Assembly (NCBI GenBank): GCA_017562135.1
Contig: QEYB01000991.1
Span: 186,001 to 250,000 of the forward strand
From: Dipylidium caninum
Lineage: Eukaryota; Platyhelminthes; Cestoda; Cyclophyllidea; Dipylidiidae
Direction: 5' to 3'
Length of the DNA: 64,000 nt
Positions 13,701-25,321 of the stretch are shown in pieces (position 1 is the stretch's first letter; the number at the start of each line of letters is the position of its first letter). The notes beneath the pieces are model-generated. The model did no database searches and had not been told where the DNA came from. It saw only the letters and a program-made list of their open reading frames with translations. A program made the translations under genes and the position numbers.

Positions 13701-16700
13701 CAGGTTAACGCTAAAGTGTGGCCGAAGAAAAACAGAGGATGAACTCCGTTCTTCGAGATAAAATCGTCGAGGCGACTACAGAGGGGAGAAAAGATAAGGA
13801 ATATAATAATTCTTCTGTGTCAAGACGTCTACATGCCTATTGACTGCTATTAACGTCCACAGATTTTAGATGAGCAACTTGAAGAAGGTAAATACCGAAT
13901 ACGACTCAAGTATCGTAAGTGAAGCAATCATAGAGGTCGAAACACCAAAAATGTAGTAGTGTTCGTGGAGGTTAAAGATCCCAAAATTCCACTTTGAACA
14001 AGAAATTAGGGGGCGGTTTATTTGAACTAACTAAACTAAACCTACGATGAACGTACAAATATTTTACAGTGCGCCTTAGAAACAGTTTTACTCATCTGCA
14101 GTAAGTTTTCGACAATGATACTATACACATCCCAGCTGTAAAAAGCGGAAAAATACCATATGAACAAACGTTTCGATAAATAAATACCAATTTATTCAAA
14201 ATAGAGCCCGAAATACGCGTGTAACACCTATTTGGGGTGGAAGAGGTTTCTCCCTCATAAAGCTAACCACATTAATCACAGGTTTACCGAGAAAATGGAA
14301 GTGTCCGACCTGCGGCACGCTGTCGTTATTGCAACTTTCCGCACAAACACCCACACACACACACACACATGTGGAGACTAATGATACACATGAGTTCCGT
14401 GGAAAGTGGCCTTCTTTTCGCGAATGGAAATAGGTTTGGGGACACCATTTTCTTCATCAAACACCGGTAATGTGACGCTTAATCTAAAGCGGCCTTCAAG
14501 CAAACAACCGCAACATCTGATTTGCTTTAGACAGTGGCCTGTCAACGAAGAGACGAATCGTTCATCACATTGCCATATTCATACCTGATGAATAGATAAT
14601 GACCAAAAGAAATCTATTCAGATAAATAGTGACTCAAATGTCTAAAGAAGAGGAGTTAAAAATCCTCGATAGGGATATTCATGTTATTTAGGGCATATGA
14701 CAACCATTTTACTCCCCTATGACTCGAAAATTAGCAGAGGAACCTTTAAGGGACTCAGAACAGGAATACAAAAATATCAGGATTCCAACTGGACAAAAGA
14801 GTACTTGATGAGAAGCAGATTCACATTCGAAAAAAAAAACATTGGATTTCCGGCGTCTTAATAAATTACTTAAATTGGTATAAGGACTTAGGCGTATGGT
14901 ATCAGTAAGAAAAAACAATAAGGTTTACATATGCTATCGCACTTTCTACTGAAAATTTTAGGAGGAAAAAACTTATGGACCATTGCACCCTCATTCTCCC
15001 TATGGGTGGCAAGACACCTTTTCCAAAGATAAGAATTGCGATTTAGTTTAATGTCATATCAAAATAAAGCGAAATGCTTACATAGAACTATCGTTTTCCG
15101 TATATCTTTTACGCTCAAATTTCATCTTACATTCTGTTCATTCCACAGTTAACGTACTTTATTCTCGTTAAATCTACCTGATATGAAACACATTCGAGTA
15201 AATATAAGTTAAGACTCGTGTTTTTAAACTTAGACCTTACCTTTTTAGTAAACACAAACAGTTGCCATATAGTATACATCTTCCGATGAATTAGATTGAA
15301 GAATATCTCAACTAAAGACTTTCTTTGTTATCCTAACAGCATTAGGCGAGTTGCGGATGTGGGACGTTAATTCCATTTGGATCTGAGATATCGCACAGAT
15401 AACAGCGGGAGTGAATCTATGATTGTCCATTCATATTGTGATCAACAATGTATTACCCTCCCCTTCCTTACTTCCCTAGCTTATTCAGGATAGCCCACAA
15501 AAGTGGGATGAAGTTAGCTGCGGAGGAATTTGTTCCCGCCAGTGCAGAGTTGGCAAAAGAATTTCTTCATGCACAAGACTAAAATGTCCATGGATCCGAC
15601 GATACTCTAAAGGTCTGGTTACCTGGATGGAGTATAAGATGACAAACGAGGGCAGGCAAAATACCCACAAATATAATGAATCGCGCAGGGTTTAAAACCC
15701 ATCTGCGCAATTGGGACGAGGTGGATTAGCGGCCATCATTCACGAACTTGCTCAGCGAGGGGAGCACCGACCGACGTAATGGTGTACCACCAACTAGTCA
15801 TGAAGATTGGAAACTTACCTACACCTGCCCCCATGGCGATGGCCCATACGGTGACGGTGGGTGCCACAGAGGCAATTAAAAGGCTGATGCAAGCACTGAC
15901 ACCACCGATCATCACTACCGCTCGGTCGCCAATGCGCTGCACGACAAAGTGGTTCGGGAGAGCTAAAATGATAAAAAAATGAGAACCATGATAAAAAAAG
16001 CTCTCCCAACTCCCTCAATGAAACCCCAAAAAGCCTCAAATTCAAAACGGTTACTTAACCATTAAAGAGGTGATATAATGAAACGGTATCAGGCAAGACT
16101 GTCAGTTAACTGAAAAGTTTGAGGCGCATTCCAATCGAATCTTTACTTTCATAAGTAGAAAAGAAATGCAGTCGTGGGGATTATACAAAGTGTGATAGTA
16201 ACTTGTGAATGTGGACCACTCGTAACCACAAAAGTTGACGTACAAACCGTATTTGGAGAAATTAACTCGAATAACAAGACACTTTGGCCGGGGTTAGGAC
16301 AGCAGAACAAATTATCAATCGGTGCGCGCACGCAACACATTGTACCCGGTCAAGGGTCAGTTTTTCTGTGAACTGAGACCTCAACTACGGGCCTCTATTA
16401 GCAGTTAGGAGCGACTTCAAGCACCTGACGGCATTACCATAGCGGTGGTGTTGAGTAAGTAGCGAAACAATTTATCGAATGGTATAAGTTTTTTAAAGAC
16501 GGCCGGGCGTACGTCTGGAAATTAGTGACGGTCCCGGCCGTGGTGAATCCGTCGCCAGCTCACAGCCTTGGGAGTCACTCAGTGCTGTGAACATTCAGCC
16601 CGTTCGTGGAATGCCTGCCCGTCTGTCTATCTGCGACAGACAGGTCGCCTGGGTCTGGACGCCTGATTGACGCATAACTTCTTGTGTGCTGAAATTGCCC

Positions 16701-17697
16701 AGGAGACGAATCCTTCTGTGGGGACGTGAACACAACACAATCATTACACGAACATTTGCAATTTCGAAATGTTAGCGCCCACCAAACCCCGCTACTGATG
16801 ACGAGGAGAAACAACATCACTAGAATGATTCAACCGATTTGGCAAATCTTCCTATGGCGAAGTGGAATTTCAAGTGTCAATTTACCCTCTGAATGGATAG
16901 AGAAACATGTATTCAAAAAGACATTTTTCCATTCATTGAAGTGTCCATTTCTCTTAGCCTCAAATTTCTCCCGTGTGCTTAAGTCAAAACTAGCCTTGTG
17001 CCCTGACGTCTGATGCATATTAGACTTACTTACAGAGAAGCATTGTTGATAGTATTTAGGTGAAGCACACAGTTGAAAAAATGGCATTATTAGAGCGTCT
17101 TGAGGTTTCTGTGAGTAGGGGAAGTGAATAACATTTTTTACAGTAATTAGGAGGACAATGGATGTCTACGCTATAAAAATTGAAATTAGCTGATCAAACA
17201 TCCATTTTAATGACTGATTCCAGTGTCTAAAAGAATAGTTGAGACAGGCATAGTTGGTAAAGCAATATGCTATCATATGAGTACTAAAACTGCTAACATT
17301 ATGCAAGATAAATGGGTCAGAAAGTCGAGATCGAAAAACGGTAAGAAGAAACTGCCTCTGTGTTGCATATTTTTTGCCAAAATAGTTCTAGGGAATTGAC
17401 AAATATGCAGATTTACTTTAATATACTGAATCCAAGCTGATTTCGAGAAATTACAAAGGGCTGCGGTAGAGAAGACGAGGAAAAATTCATGTTCCCCAGG
17501 CGTACGATAGGGTTTTTAGTGAAAAAGACAAGACATACGAACTGATAACGTACAGAGGATAAACATGAGCATGTATATTATGCCGCCAGTAAGCGTAAAT
17601 ATTGCGGTGGGTGCCTCGAACTCATCCTGAAAAGCCTCCATGATGATTCCATAGGACTTGCCCAATCCACCCAATATAAAGTTCGCGATAAAACCGC
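1577..17697 (-). CDS. Monocarboxylate-transporter-like protein (SLC16 family, MFS), partial model
   Basis: Membrane transporter of the major facilitator superfamily, SLC16/MCT type; substrate unknown (the family carries monocarboxylates or related small molecules across the plasma membrane). Exons in transcript order: 17697-17539, 15962-15819, 12593-12197, 8167-7990, 4728-4519, 1769-1577, all with GT-AG borders and matching phases. Diagnostic motifs are GKSYGI after helix 1, QRIGDRAVVMIGG in the helix 2-3 loop, GRCFREKLGLANGLSVAG in the family hallmark region around helix 5, and DLFSRLFFGWLTDRP at helix 7-8. A Ser/Glu-rich cytosolic loop lies between helices 6 and 7, as is usual. The 5' exon carrying the N-terminal GG-GW motif was not found, and the C-terminus is uncertain. 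Introns are 1.6-4 kb. The family call is firm; the subtype is not. Confidence 0.85.
1770..4518 (-). other. Intron of SLC16-like gene
   Basis: About 2.7 kb. It contains a C-rich tract at 3952-3980 and a 7-bp stem (CTTGGGC / GCCCAAG) at 2105-2129. Open frames such as 2249-2710 show no recognisable protein and lie in intronic context. Confidence 0.6.
3952..3980. repeat. Poly-C / (C5-8 T) tract
   Basis: Nearly uninterrupted C run broken by single T residues, a simple low-complexity polypyrimidine tract within an intron. Confidence 0.9.
4519..4728 (-). CDS. SLC16-like transporter exon, helices 7-8
   Basis: 70 codons in phase 0 at both ends. The acceptor is CTTCAG|ATT and the donor is GGG|GTAAAA. 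It encodes INLAIAAAGVVDLFSRLFFG, the family's second-half signature (D-x-x-x-R before the helix 7-8 loop), followed by a short basic loop with DRPMCKGRR and another hydrophobic helix. It joins the preceding exon exactly at SSST|INLA. Confidence 0.85.
4729..7989 (-). other. Intron of SLC16-like gene
   Basis: About 3.3 kb of A-rich sequence on the plus strand. Nothing beyond chance open frames is seen. Confidence 0.6.
7990..8167 (-). CDS. SLC16-like transporter exon, cytosolic loop to helix 7
   Basis: Encodes the end of the central cytosolic loop and the start of the second transporter half (GISFIAPPYGTQIGFSSST). The donor ACC|GTAAGT is strong. The acceptor is a CAGTAG pair (NAGNAG-type), so the exon can start at 8167 or 8164. 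Both keep frame with the previous exon (ends in phase 2) and differ by one residue. Confidence 0.8.
8168..12196 (-). other. Intron of SLC16-like gene
   Basis: About 4 kb of A-rich plus-strand sequence. No supported exon was seen. The open frame at 9942-10256 has no recognisable content. Confidence 0.6.
12197..12593 (-). CDS. SLC16-like transporter exon, helices 4-6 and central loop
   Basis: The longest exon of the gene. The acceptor is CACCCAG|GC and the donor is CATAG|GTAAGG. It starts with FSFSCVYFNIF, then the family hallmark REKLGLANGLSVAGVSVGQ, then YGVRSGTFIMSAFSLHL. A Ser/Glu/Pro-rich hydrophilic segment (helix 6-7 cytosolic loop) closes the exon. It is the strongest single piece of evidence for an SLC16 protein in this window. 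Confidence 0.9.
13453..13483. repeat. 31-nt direct repeat, copy 1
   Basis: Contains AGAGCCCGAAATACGC. It matches 14197-14227 at 30 of 31 positions. Both copies are in the same orientation in one intron, 744 bp apart. Confidence 0.8.
14197..14227. repeat. 31-nt direct repeat, copy 2
   Basis: Second copy of the repeat at 13453-13483, with a single A/G difference. Confidence 0.8.
14348..14370. repeat. (CA)n microsatellite
   Basis: About ten CA units in an intron of the transporter gene. Confidence 0.9.
15819..15962 (-). CDS. SLC16-like transporter exon, helices 2-3
   Basis: Encodes LPNHFVVQRIGDRAVVMIGG then a hydrophobic helix ending AIAMGAGVG. The R-x-G-x-R-x-V-x-x-x-GG pattern is the classic MFS/MCT helix 2-3 loop. 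The acceptor is TTTTAG|CT and the donor is G|GTAAGT. Phase 1 in and out, consistent with both neighbours. Confidence 0.85.
15963..17538 (-). other. Intron of SLC16-like gene
   Basis: About 1.6 kb of A-rich plus-strand sequence. No supported coding. Confidence 0.6.
17539..17697 (-). CDS. SLC16-like transporter exon, helix 1
   Basis: Encodes GFIANFILGGLGKSYGIIME followed by an acidic loop (FQDEFEAPTA) and a hydrophobic helix. The order matches the helix 1 to helix 2 region of MCT proteins, where S-(F/Y)-G-(V/I) precedes a stretch ending in F. The acceptor is TTTTTTCAG|GC and the donor is TTC|GTATGT. It begins inside helix 1, so an upstream exon with the N-terminus must exist. Confidence 0.8.
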
Positions 17698-20600
17698 CTG
17701 AAAAAAACGTAGACATTAGGAAAGAATAAGTATTTCGCGATAAAAAAAATGGAGGCACTTCAAATCCACCCGAAACCAAGAGATTATCTTCTCCTTGTCT
17801 AAACAGTCAAGAAGCCAAAATGGAAATATCAAATGGTAATATAAAAAACATGATTGAAATGATCTTAAGATCCTTCAAATTATATTAGTTACAAGCACAG
17901 TCCTGTTACTATCAAAGAACTGTGTAAAGCTTGCGTGTGACGAGAAACGACAGCTTAAGTACTGCCAATGACCAATGTGATTGTTAAGGAAATAAATGGT
18001 TCAAAAGTTCTTACATTTTATCACCCTAAAGTACATTTCAAACTAGGTCAAAAGAACATGGACTTTATGCTGGTCGAACCTAAGACTAGTAGTGCAACAT
18101 CCAAGTGTTTCACACCTAAAAACAAAATCAAGGCCTCCAGCCACCCAACTAGTCCTACATCTACGTGAGAGAGATTCATTTTTAGCATACAGGCTTAAGA
18201 TATCTCGAGTTAAGATCAAAAAGAAGCATTGGTAATCGGGGAATTCGTGATGAAATATCCCACATGAACACATATGCTGTGTGCATTTCACCTAACAAGT
18301 AGGACAGGAAAGCTGCAACGCATCACCTGACCTACCTACAAATAGTGAGCGGGCAATGGCCGAAGAGCAAGTACACAGTCATGCAGGTGTCAAAATTTGC
18401 AGCCTCTAAACCCAGTACCACCACTATAATCATTGAAGTGGAAACTTTCCTCATTACTTCTTATAAGGGTAATATTCTAAGTGTCTAGCCTTGAATACGT
18501 ATGGGGACCAGGAGAGTGCACTAACAAAGTCGTACATTTTATATTTTTTGCTTTACTTCTTACTTTTGACGTTAAAAATAGACGCATTATATTACTTACT
18601 CTGGTATATGGATAAATAGGAAATATCTTCAAGGTTCTAATTGCATCTCAATAAGGTAATGCGACAAAAAGCCTATGATTAGCAGCTACTCTTCTCATAA
18701 CTGATACTAATCAAGTAATTTAATTTAATCTGTAAAAACAAATATTTCAGCATCCCGCTTACATTGTTCTTATAGTTTTAAAAAGAAGGGAAGCGATTCT
18801 TAGCAGAGATATTCAAACGCAAACCTTTACAAATCCCTAAGAAGGCGCAACGCGGCGAAACGTTTAATCTCGACCGTGCCATAAGTAATAAAAATGTGGA
18901 TTCAATTATATTTGTCATTAATAAGAATTCGGAACTTCTATTGCGCATAAATTAGTGTGTATGATAAAGATAAGTTTTTAGGTTTTTCTGGAAATATCAA
19001 ATAACACAAGGGTAGGCACTTTCGCAAGACTTTATAGGACTTCAAAAATCTGAACCAGCTATACGATTTTTGTGACGTGCTGTTTCCCCCGAGCCTATTT
19101 ACCAGTGTGCTGTTCCGTGAAAGGACTTTTATGAGACCATAGTTACGAAATATTCATTTTAGAGAAAATTGAGACATTAACAGTTTAAATAACGTCTCAC
19201 GGAAGCATCTTCAGAAAAGAAAATCTAAAATATTTTGCATTTTTCTGCACAAAAACACGTCGTTGATAAACAGTGATGGAAATACCCTAATCTGCATTGG
19301 CACAAAAGGACCGAAGTCCAGCGTATATTTGCTATAAAAATTTCGAATTTAATGACTCAACAAGTAGGAAAAGTGTCTAAGCTCATTTACACAACAAAAA
19401 TCAAGACACTTGCAGTGGTGGCCTCCGGCCAAGCGATTTGTTTCCACTTTTATAGTAATGACTGCTTGCTCCGAATCAACGAATGAGTCGCCAATTGGAA
19501 AATTGTGCGCTCACCAATTTTTTCTTCATGTTTGTACGTTTGCTCTCAAGACTTAAGGACTGGTCAAGTTAAGGACTGTTTCTGCAGTATATTACCTAAC
19601 ACCGATTAGACAGCACCAAATACCCTTTAGGTTCACAATCGAAATAAGACTCTTATTCTATATTAATCATTGGGAAAGTTGCGAACAATGTTCCAAGAAA
19701 ACAATCTATAATGAATACCTACAGAGAACAGTTAATGAGATCAGATTCTTATATTTAAAAAAGTATCTACGGCATAATACCAATAATAATGCAAAAAAAA
19801 GGCCAGAAGGAAGACCTCTATTAATTCGTCCCGGACATTTTTTATTTAAAACAGAAACCGCGAATGCGACGAAACAATGGAGATGTTCGAACGGTTCAAA
19901 TAAGATTGGCAAATGCGGATTTTGAAAGTGAAAAAAGGTAGACACCAGCAATCCAAAGTGGATGAAAAACACGATTATCCGTGCCATCATAGACATTCAA
20001 ACATAATCTCAACGTGGTTGGATGGCATATTTAAATACATCGATGGCGACTCAAGCGGAATAAAAACAGCATACCTATGACAGTTCCCCAAGCGCGAGGA
20101 CTGTCCACCACAATAGTTGTCATGTCCAGTTACCAGGCGGTTTTGCAAAAGCTTTGAACGGAAAGGAAATAATGAGACAACCAGCCCAAAAAGATATAAT
20201 ACAAACATTTGTGGTTTCATTCGTATATAATAAAAAGTTAAAAGAAAAAAAGTGGGTGGAAGTAATAAGCTACTAAAGGACAGTTTACAAAGACCTTTAG
20301 CAAACATTTAGGTAGGGAATCAAGTGACAGGTTTTAGCAAGCATAAAACAATGAAAAGAAGTCAAAATAGATGCGAGAGGAATATCCTAAAAGACTGTGT
20401 TTACTTAAATCAGATAAGACAATGTACCTTAAAGGAAAAGGAATGTGGATGTGGATCCGGTGTACATAGTTTTACAGAAGCAAATCACAAACGGAACTGA
20501 ATATCGAGGGGAATGAATGCCATCAAGCTTTTGTATAAAACTTATAAAATAACTGAGGTGGACAACGCAGCAGTAATCTAACCCCCAAACCAGGTGAATA

Positions 20601-23456
20601 CGACATCGGCTAGTTCGCGCCGCGAATCGTCGTGTCACGCGATAGCCTACGGTTTCATTGGACAATTACATTGAAAGGAACATGGTTCAAAAATCTTATC
20701 TCAAAATTCTTATGCAAAGCAAAAAGGTAACCCTGAGTCCACTAGGTAAATGTCATTAGTTTGTCTACCGAACGACAGGTGAAACCGACAATCGGCTCTG
20801 GATTGAGCCTACAAGCATCTCAAAGTAAGGTATATGAGCAGCAACGTGTGGCGCCAGCCACCAATGGAATGACGGGTTGCTTCTAGGTCGTAATTATCGG
20901 ATGCGATTGGTAAATTAAAAACAAAAAATTAAATGACTTATAGTAAGGGCAACAGATTTAAGAACAAAAGAAATTTAATTATAGAGACACTAAATCTTTT
21001 CTTTCGTATTGAACTTATTAACGACAAGCGTAAGATATACCCAACATAATAGCAAGTTTACGGCTGTTGGTTTCTTTGAATAATGCGGATAGGGAGGAGA
21101 ACTGTGCTAGTTATGGTAGCGAATCGTTCGCACAAATAATGTTACTCGTTTCCACTAGAAACTTCAATTTGAATATAGTCTATTTCATCATCCGATAAAT
21201 GAATCCATATTCTCGACTTACTAGCAAATTAACGCAAGTCAAATGGATAAAGCAGATGCGTTCATGTATCATCCTCCTTTCCCGTGTGGGCTCTGACATT
21301 TCATAGACACAGTCTGCCACATAACTCGTGTACACTTACCGCCCACGATTTGACATCTAACGAGTGCCTATAGTGACAGTCAATTTTCGTTTCGGAGGGG
21401 ACTCCAGTTTGGTACATCACTACGTGTATTTGCTTAAAATAGTCCGAGTTGTGCATAGGGGGGAATAAAAATGTCGTTAATCACCAAGAAGTCTATGGAC
21501 TAGGGCTGAATGTTCACATTGGGTGGAGGCAACATTGCTTAATATCTCGGCCACGGGAAGCCCCGTTTGGCTCGTTTTTTTTTTGTAGCCAACTAACTTT
21601 AACCTCAGAAGATAGGAATGCGCTTTATTAAAAGAACTTCATAGACCTCCCTCAGTCGAAGGCTTCACGATTCTTAACAAAGCTTCTCGAGTGTTATAAG
21701 CATGCAAAAAATATGCCGCGTGGGCATTTCCCAACACCTACCAATTTTCGTGTTCTTACTTCAAACAAATTTGATATTATTGTGCTTACTTCGAGAGCAT
21801 CCTATTACACTGTCGCTTGAAGCGATAATTCTAAAGCAGCCCCGAGACAAGTAACAAAGGAGGAGAGACAGTCCAGTGAAAACTTGCCTCAAAGAATCTT
21901 ACTATGCAAAAGAATCAGGTAAAAAGAAATCGGCCTACTAATGACCTCCTGGAGTAAAACACTTTTGATGCCTTGGGGGTCCAAGATTCACTTTTCCATG
22001 GTAGTAAACCCACTAGTTAGACAACTAACGTTCGTTTGGAGAAAAAAGAAACAAAATAATTTGGTTTAGGATATTTACACTTTTACACACCTCAGAAATT
22101 CCATCTTGACCCTTGAGTACGTGGGAACATTTGTGAAACTCTACTGTTCTGTCCAACTTTGTTCCCATGGGATAACCATTGCACCTGGCATTAAAGTACA
22201 CTGGTAAACGGGAATCTTAGTGTTTTGCAACCACACACTCCGCTTCACCCTATCAGGTCAAATTCATCACCTTCCCTGCACGATATAAAATTTTGGCGGA
22301 ATATTTCCATGCTCATTCAGCGTCTACACGACAGTAAGTGGCTAGACATTCCCTTCTTTTACTCAAAATGCGCTGTCCATTGCGTGATGTCTCGTTTGTG
22401 TGAGCATGTAGCAGGCGCTCCATTTACTTCTTAATGTAGAAGTGGCCATGGTCAGCCTCTGTAAGCCGCGTACGGCGAGGCAATCACTATCTGAGCAGTG
22501 ATTAATGAGCGGGTTACTCATTCACCCTATTCAAAGGTGACGCTCACTGTGCTAAGCGTTTAATCAACTTTGGATTCTCTCAGTCGGCTAAAACAATGTC
22601 TAGATCGTTAAAGTACCGTAGCATTCCCCTAAATTTCCCATTGTACCATCGAGAAACAGCATTTTCATGGTAAAGAAATTGAACGTCTATTTTTTCTTAT
22701 AAACGTCCGAGTAGAATTTATATTTGCAAGTCACAGGCCTTAATCTCAGCTTATATCCAGTTGGCTCAAGTCCCAATTAGTCGAACCAGCGACTGCTTAC
22801 AAACGCCAGTTGCACATACTAAGAGAATTCAACTCTTACTCTACCTACCTTTTTTCAGTATTTGGACAACACTCAGAACTTTACAGGTTTTTTAGCTTTG
22901 CCCCCTTAAAAATCCCTATTACCATAAATTTACCCACCCTATAATGCCTTTTATAATGTCAGACTCACATTTTTATAGATTAAGTTACCACAAAATGAAG
23001 TGAGACTGGTGAATAACCTCCTAACCTATACGATCATCCATCCAAAATATGTTTATTGTCACACAGAGTAAATAAGGAAATAATACAAGTATTTTCTGTC
23101 AGGACGATATGCATTGTACGTTTAAACTCACCCTGCATACCACCATGTCGCACGCATTCATGCATATACGGGCCTAAAGGAATGGAAAGAAAGCGTTTCT
23201 TAGCCTTGACTTAGAACGTAGTATAAGCCGCGCAGCCTCCAAATAATGAAGTATTTGATGCTTCATTGGCATATCCTTTCTAAATAGAAGAATACGCGTG
23301 TCTCGTTAAGAAGTGAGGTTTTTCGAACACGTGATAGATCATTTTTGCCGTAATCAGCTAAAATTATAGGCAAAACAAATCACTTTACAATGAGACTAAC
23401 ATCTAAATTACTTCCTAACCGTCACTTTTATGTTGGTACTTGTCCCTCTTTTGTAG
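17698..23456. other. 5' part of the transporter gene and intergenic region, no supported coding
   Basis: The missing first coding exon of the minus-strand transporter should lie here, but no minus-strand segment with the N-terminal GG-x-GW motif and a phase-1 donor was found. Plus-strand sequence is A-rich to about 21 kb and becomes more pyrimidine-rich after about 21.3 kb, suggesting the two divergent transcription units separate near 21-22 kb. Open frames such as 19987-20307 and 20429-20665 are not recognised. Confidence 0.45.
23451..23456 (+). promoter_or_regulatory. 3' splice acceptor 20 nt before a start codon (possible spliced-leader site)
   Basis: A pyrimidine-rich tract followed by TTGTAG ends at 23456, and the start codon is at 23477. 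It could be a trans-splice acceptor or the end of a 5'-UTR intron; the sequence alone cannot separate the two. Confidence 0.5.
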
Positions 23457-23476
23457 ATAAGGGGCGCTTATAACAG

Positions 23477-23866
23477 ATGAATGCAAATATCAAATACGTG
23501 GTATCTCTGGTATCTATCATAATTTTTACCGGTCTGGCAATCGGACTGGATATTAATCCATGCGGCTCCGTTTTTAATCAACGCTGTCAAAATAACCTGA
23601 TCTACAGGCAGATATCAGCCCTGATGACCGCCTCGCTGGTGTTCTACATTCTAGGAGCTATAGTCACCTGTACTTCTGTTTGCAAGACCAAAAGTTGGAT
23701 CTATGTGTGCGAATTCGTCGTCGTAGCCATGGGAGCCATACTGATGCTAGCTGCCCTGTGTATCTATTACGAGGGCAAACTATACTGGGCGCCAATGATG
23801 GGCACCGTGGCAATGACCTTGGGCATGGAGACTGCTATCTTTATGCTCATTGACATCTTCCTCTAG
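23477..23866 (+). CDS. Small four-helix membrane protein, paralog A (unknown function)
   Basis: Single-exon frame of 129 aa. Four hydrophobic segments are seen at roughly residues 7-24, 48-68, 73-94 and 104-127. The first loop carries CGSVFNQRC (Cys29, Cys37), a possible disulfide, and the C-terminus ends in LIDIF-L. It is clearly paralogous to 25322-25708: shared features include KY at 6-7, the C-G-x-x-F-x-x-x-C loop, CE in helix 3, IYY-x-G, MTL, and a DIF end. The topology recalls tetraspan proteins such as claudin/PMP22 types, but it is shorter and lacks their signatures, so I assign no function. It has coding-like composition in a non-coding neighbourhood, and the first ATG after the acceptor is used as start. 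Confidence 0.85.
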   Translation: MNANIKYVVSLVSIIIFTGLAIGLDINPCGSVFNQRCQNNLIYRQISALMTASLVFYILGAIVTCTSVCKTKSWIYVCEFVVVAMGAILMLAALCIYYEGKLYWAPMMGTVAMTLGMETAIFMLIDIFL

Positions 23867-25307
23867 TCTGGGCTGTAAGATGTCAGCGGGGATAGGAGAA
23901 GGCTATTTCCTGCACACCTCAATGTTTAACGTCGTTTGCCCAAACCAGAGCTAACTTAACCTTACTCGTAGTCCCCATTTCGAAATCCTCTCTCCACCCG
24001 CCAATTCGATTGTCCTTTAATTACCCATAAATTTCATGCTCTACTTTCCAACATCGTGCCCTCCTCTTTTGTGTTTGGCATATATTTCCTCGTGGATTCA
24101 TAACAGGTAATACACTTTAAATTCAATTAACTACCACCGAGACAACCAATCCCAGAGCCTATTTAGAAGTCATTACAGAATTCTAGCAGACGTAGTACTA
24201 ATAATTAAAGTATCAATCGTGTATGATCAACGCTGTTGTGTGTAGAGATTTATTTACTTCTCAGTATTCTTTACGTTCAGCTAATATAGAACTCAAGGGT
24301 AGGGAAAATAGGACTATCTTCGATATTAATTGTGAGTGTAAATCTGTCAGACTCCTAGTGGGTATGGTAAAAGCTATCAGAACACTTTGATTCACTTAAA
24401 AAGCTGCGAGTAGTAGTAGCAACTAAAAAAAGTGGGCGGAAACACTAGAACCAGATTTACGTGAATAACCTGGCATTCAAGGTGTTACTTTTTTGTCAGT
24501 AGAGGAACTAAGTCTGAAGTACTGAATAGTTTCGGATTTTCGATTACAGTTACCCATTGTTGAAAGCAAATTTTCTAGATCGTAATGTCTCGTGGGTGGC
24601 AGTAATGCCAAGACTAATTTCCGATTAATAATAAAAGGGGAAAGAGTCAAACTCTTAAATGAAACAACATTAATTTGTGTACAACTCTCCATCTATTCGG
24701 AAGCTATTTAGCCTATAAATAAATACCTATCAATTCTATCTATCCTCAACTTTTCTTAATGGATGCGGTCAAACACAGCTTACCCAATATTCATGAAAAA
24801 TTCTCTACGCGAGGCGAACCACGAATCGTTTGTGGCTAATTAGGTTACCTTAGAAGTAAATTTATCTCAACAGCAAGGGGAAAGAGGCCCTAAATGCTGG
24901 CTTCTCAACTTTATTAGAATCACGGTCACACAATCTCGAAATAAATGTGCTGGTAGTTGAGTTTGTGTTAGACACCATCCGAAAGCCTATATAAGTTAAA
25001 AAGAGAGGACAGAATGTAACTAAAGCACATATCGCCACAAAATCGGGGTAGGTTCCAGTTTACTGTGTACTCCACTAGAGCACCCTAAATAAGCTTATCC
25101 TTTTATTCATTGAATGTGTGCTCGGTAATACGAGTAGAGTCTTAAAATTTACTTACCGACTGAGAAACGCGCATTCATGTGTGATCTCCTCAACGTAAAG
25201 GACTGCAGCATCCATAACGTGAATGAATTCCCTTGCCTTAACTGTTTATTTTGCTCACACACTATAAAGCTCCGAAATACTACATCACCCCTGTTTTCTT
25301 ATTTCAG
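23867..25307. other. Intergenic region between the two four-helix paralogs
   Basis: About 1.4 kb. No additional paralog fragment or other coding is seen. AATAAA-like sequences occur near 24718. A pyrimidine-rich tract leads into the acceptor at 25306-25307. Confidence 0.5.
25296..25307 (+). promoter_or_regulatory. 3' splice acceptor 14 nt before a start codon (possible spliced-leader site)
   Basis: CTTATTTCAG preceded by CCCCTGTTTT is a strong acceptor. The start codon of the downstream gene is at 25322. Same arrangement as the upstream paralog. Confidence 0.55.
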
Positions 25308-25321
25308 TCAACTGCGTTCCA

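Larger units (their letters stand above)
12594..15818 (-). other. Intron of SLC16-like gene
   Basis: About 3.2 kb. It holds a near-identical 31-nt direct repeat pair (13453 and 14197) and a (CA)n tract near 14350. No coding exon is supported. Confidence 0.6.

Noticed and set aside
17740..17790. GFGWI-like minus-strand reading resembling the SLC16 N-terminal GG-x-GW motif
   Set aside because: Followed at once by a stop in that frame and no suitable donor in phase 1.
18300..18390. Minus-strand segment ending in a good GTAGGT donor, with AIARSLFVG in the phase that would fit the transporter
   Set aside because: A stop codon lies just upstream and no acceptor AG occurs between it and the segment, so it cannot be the missing first exon as read.
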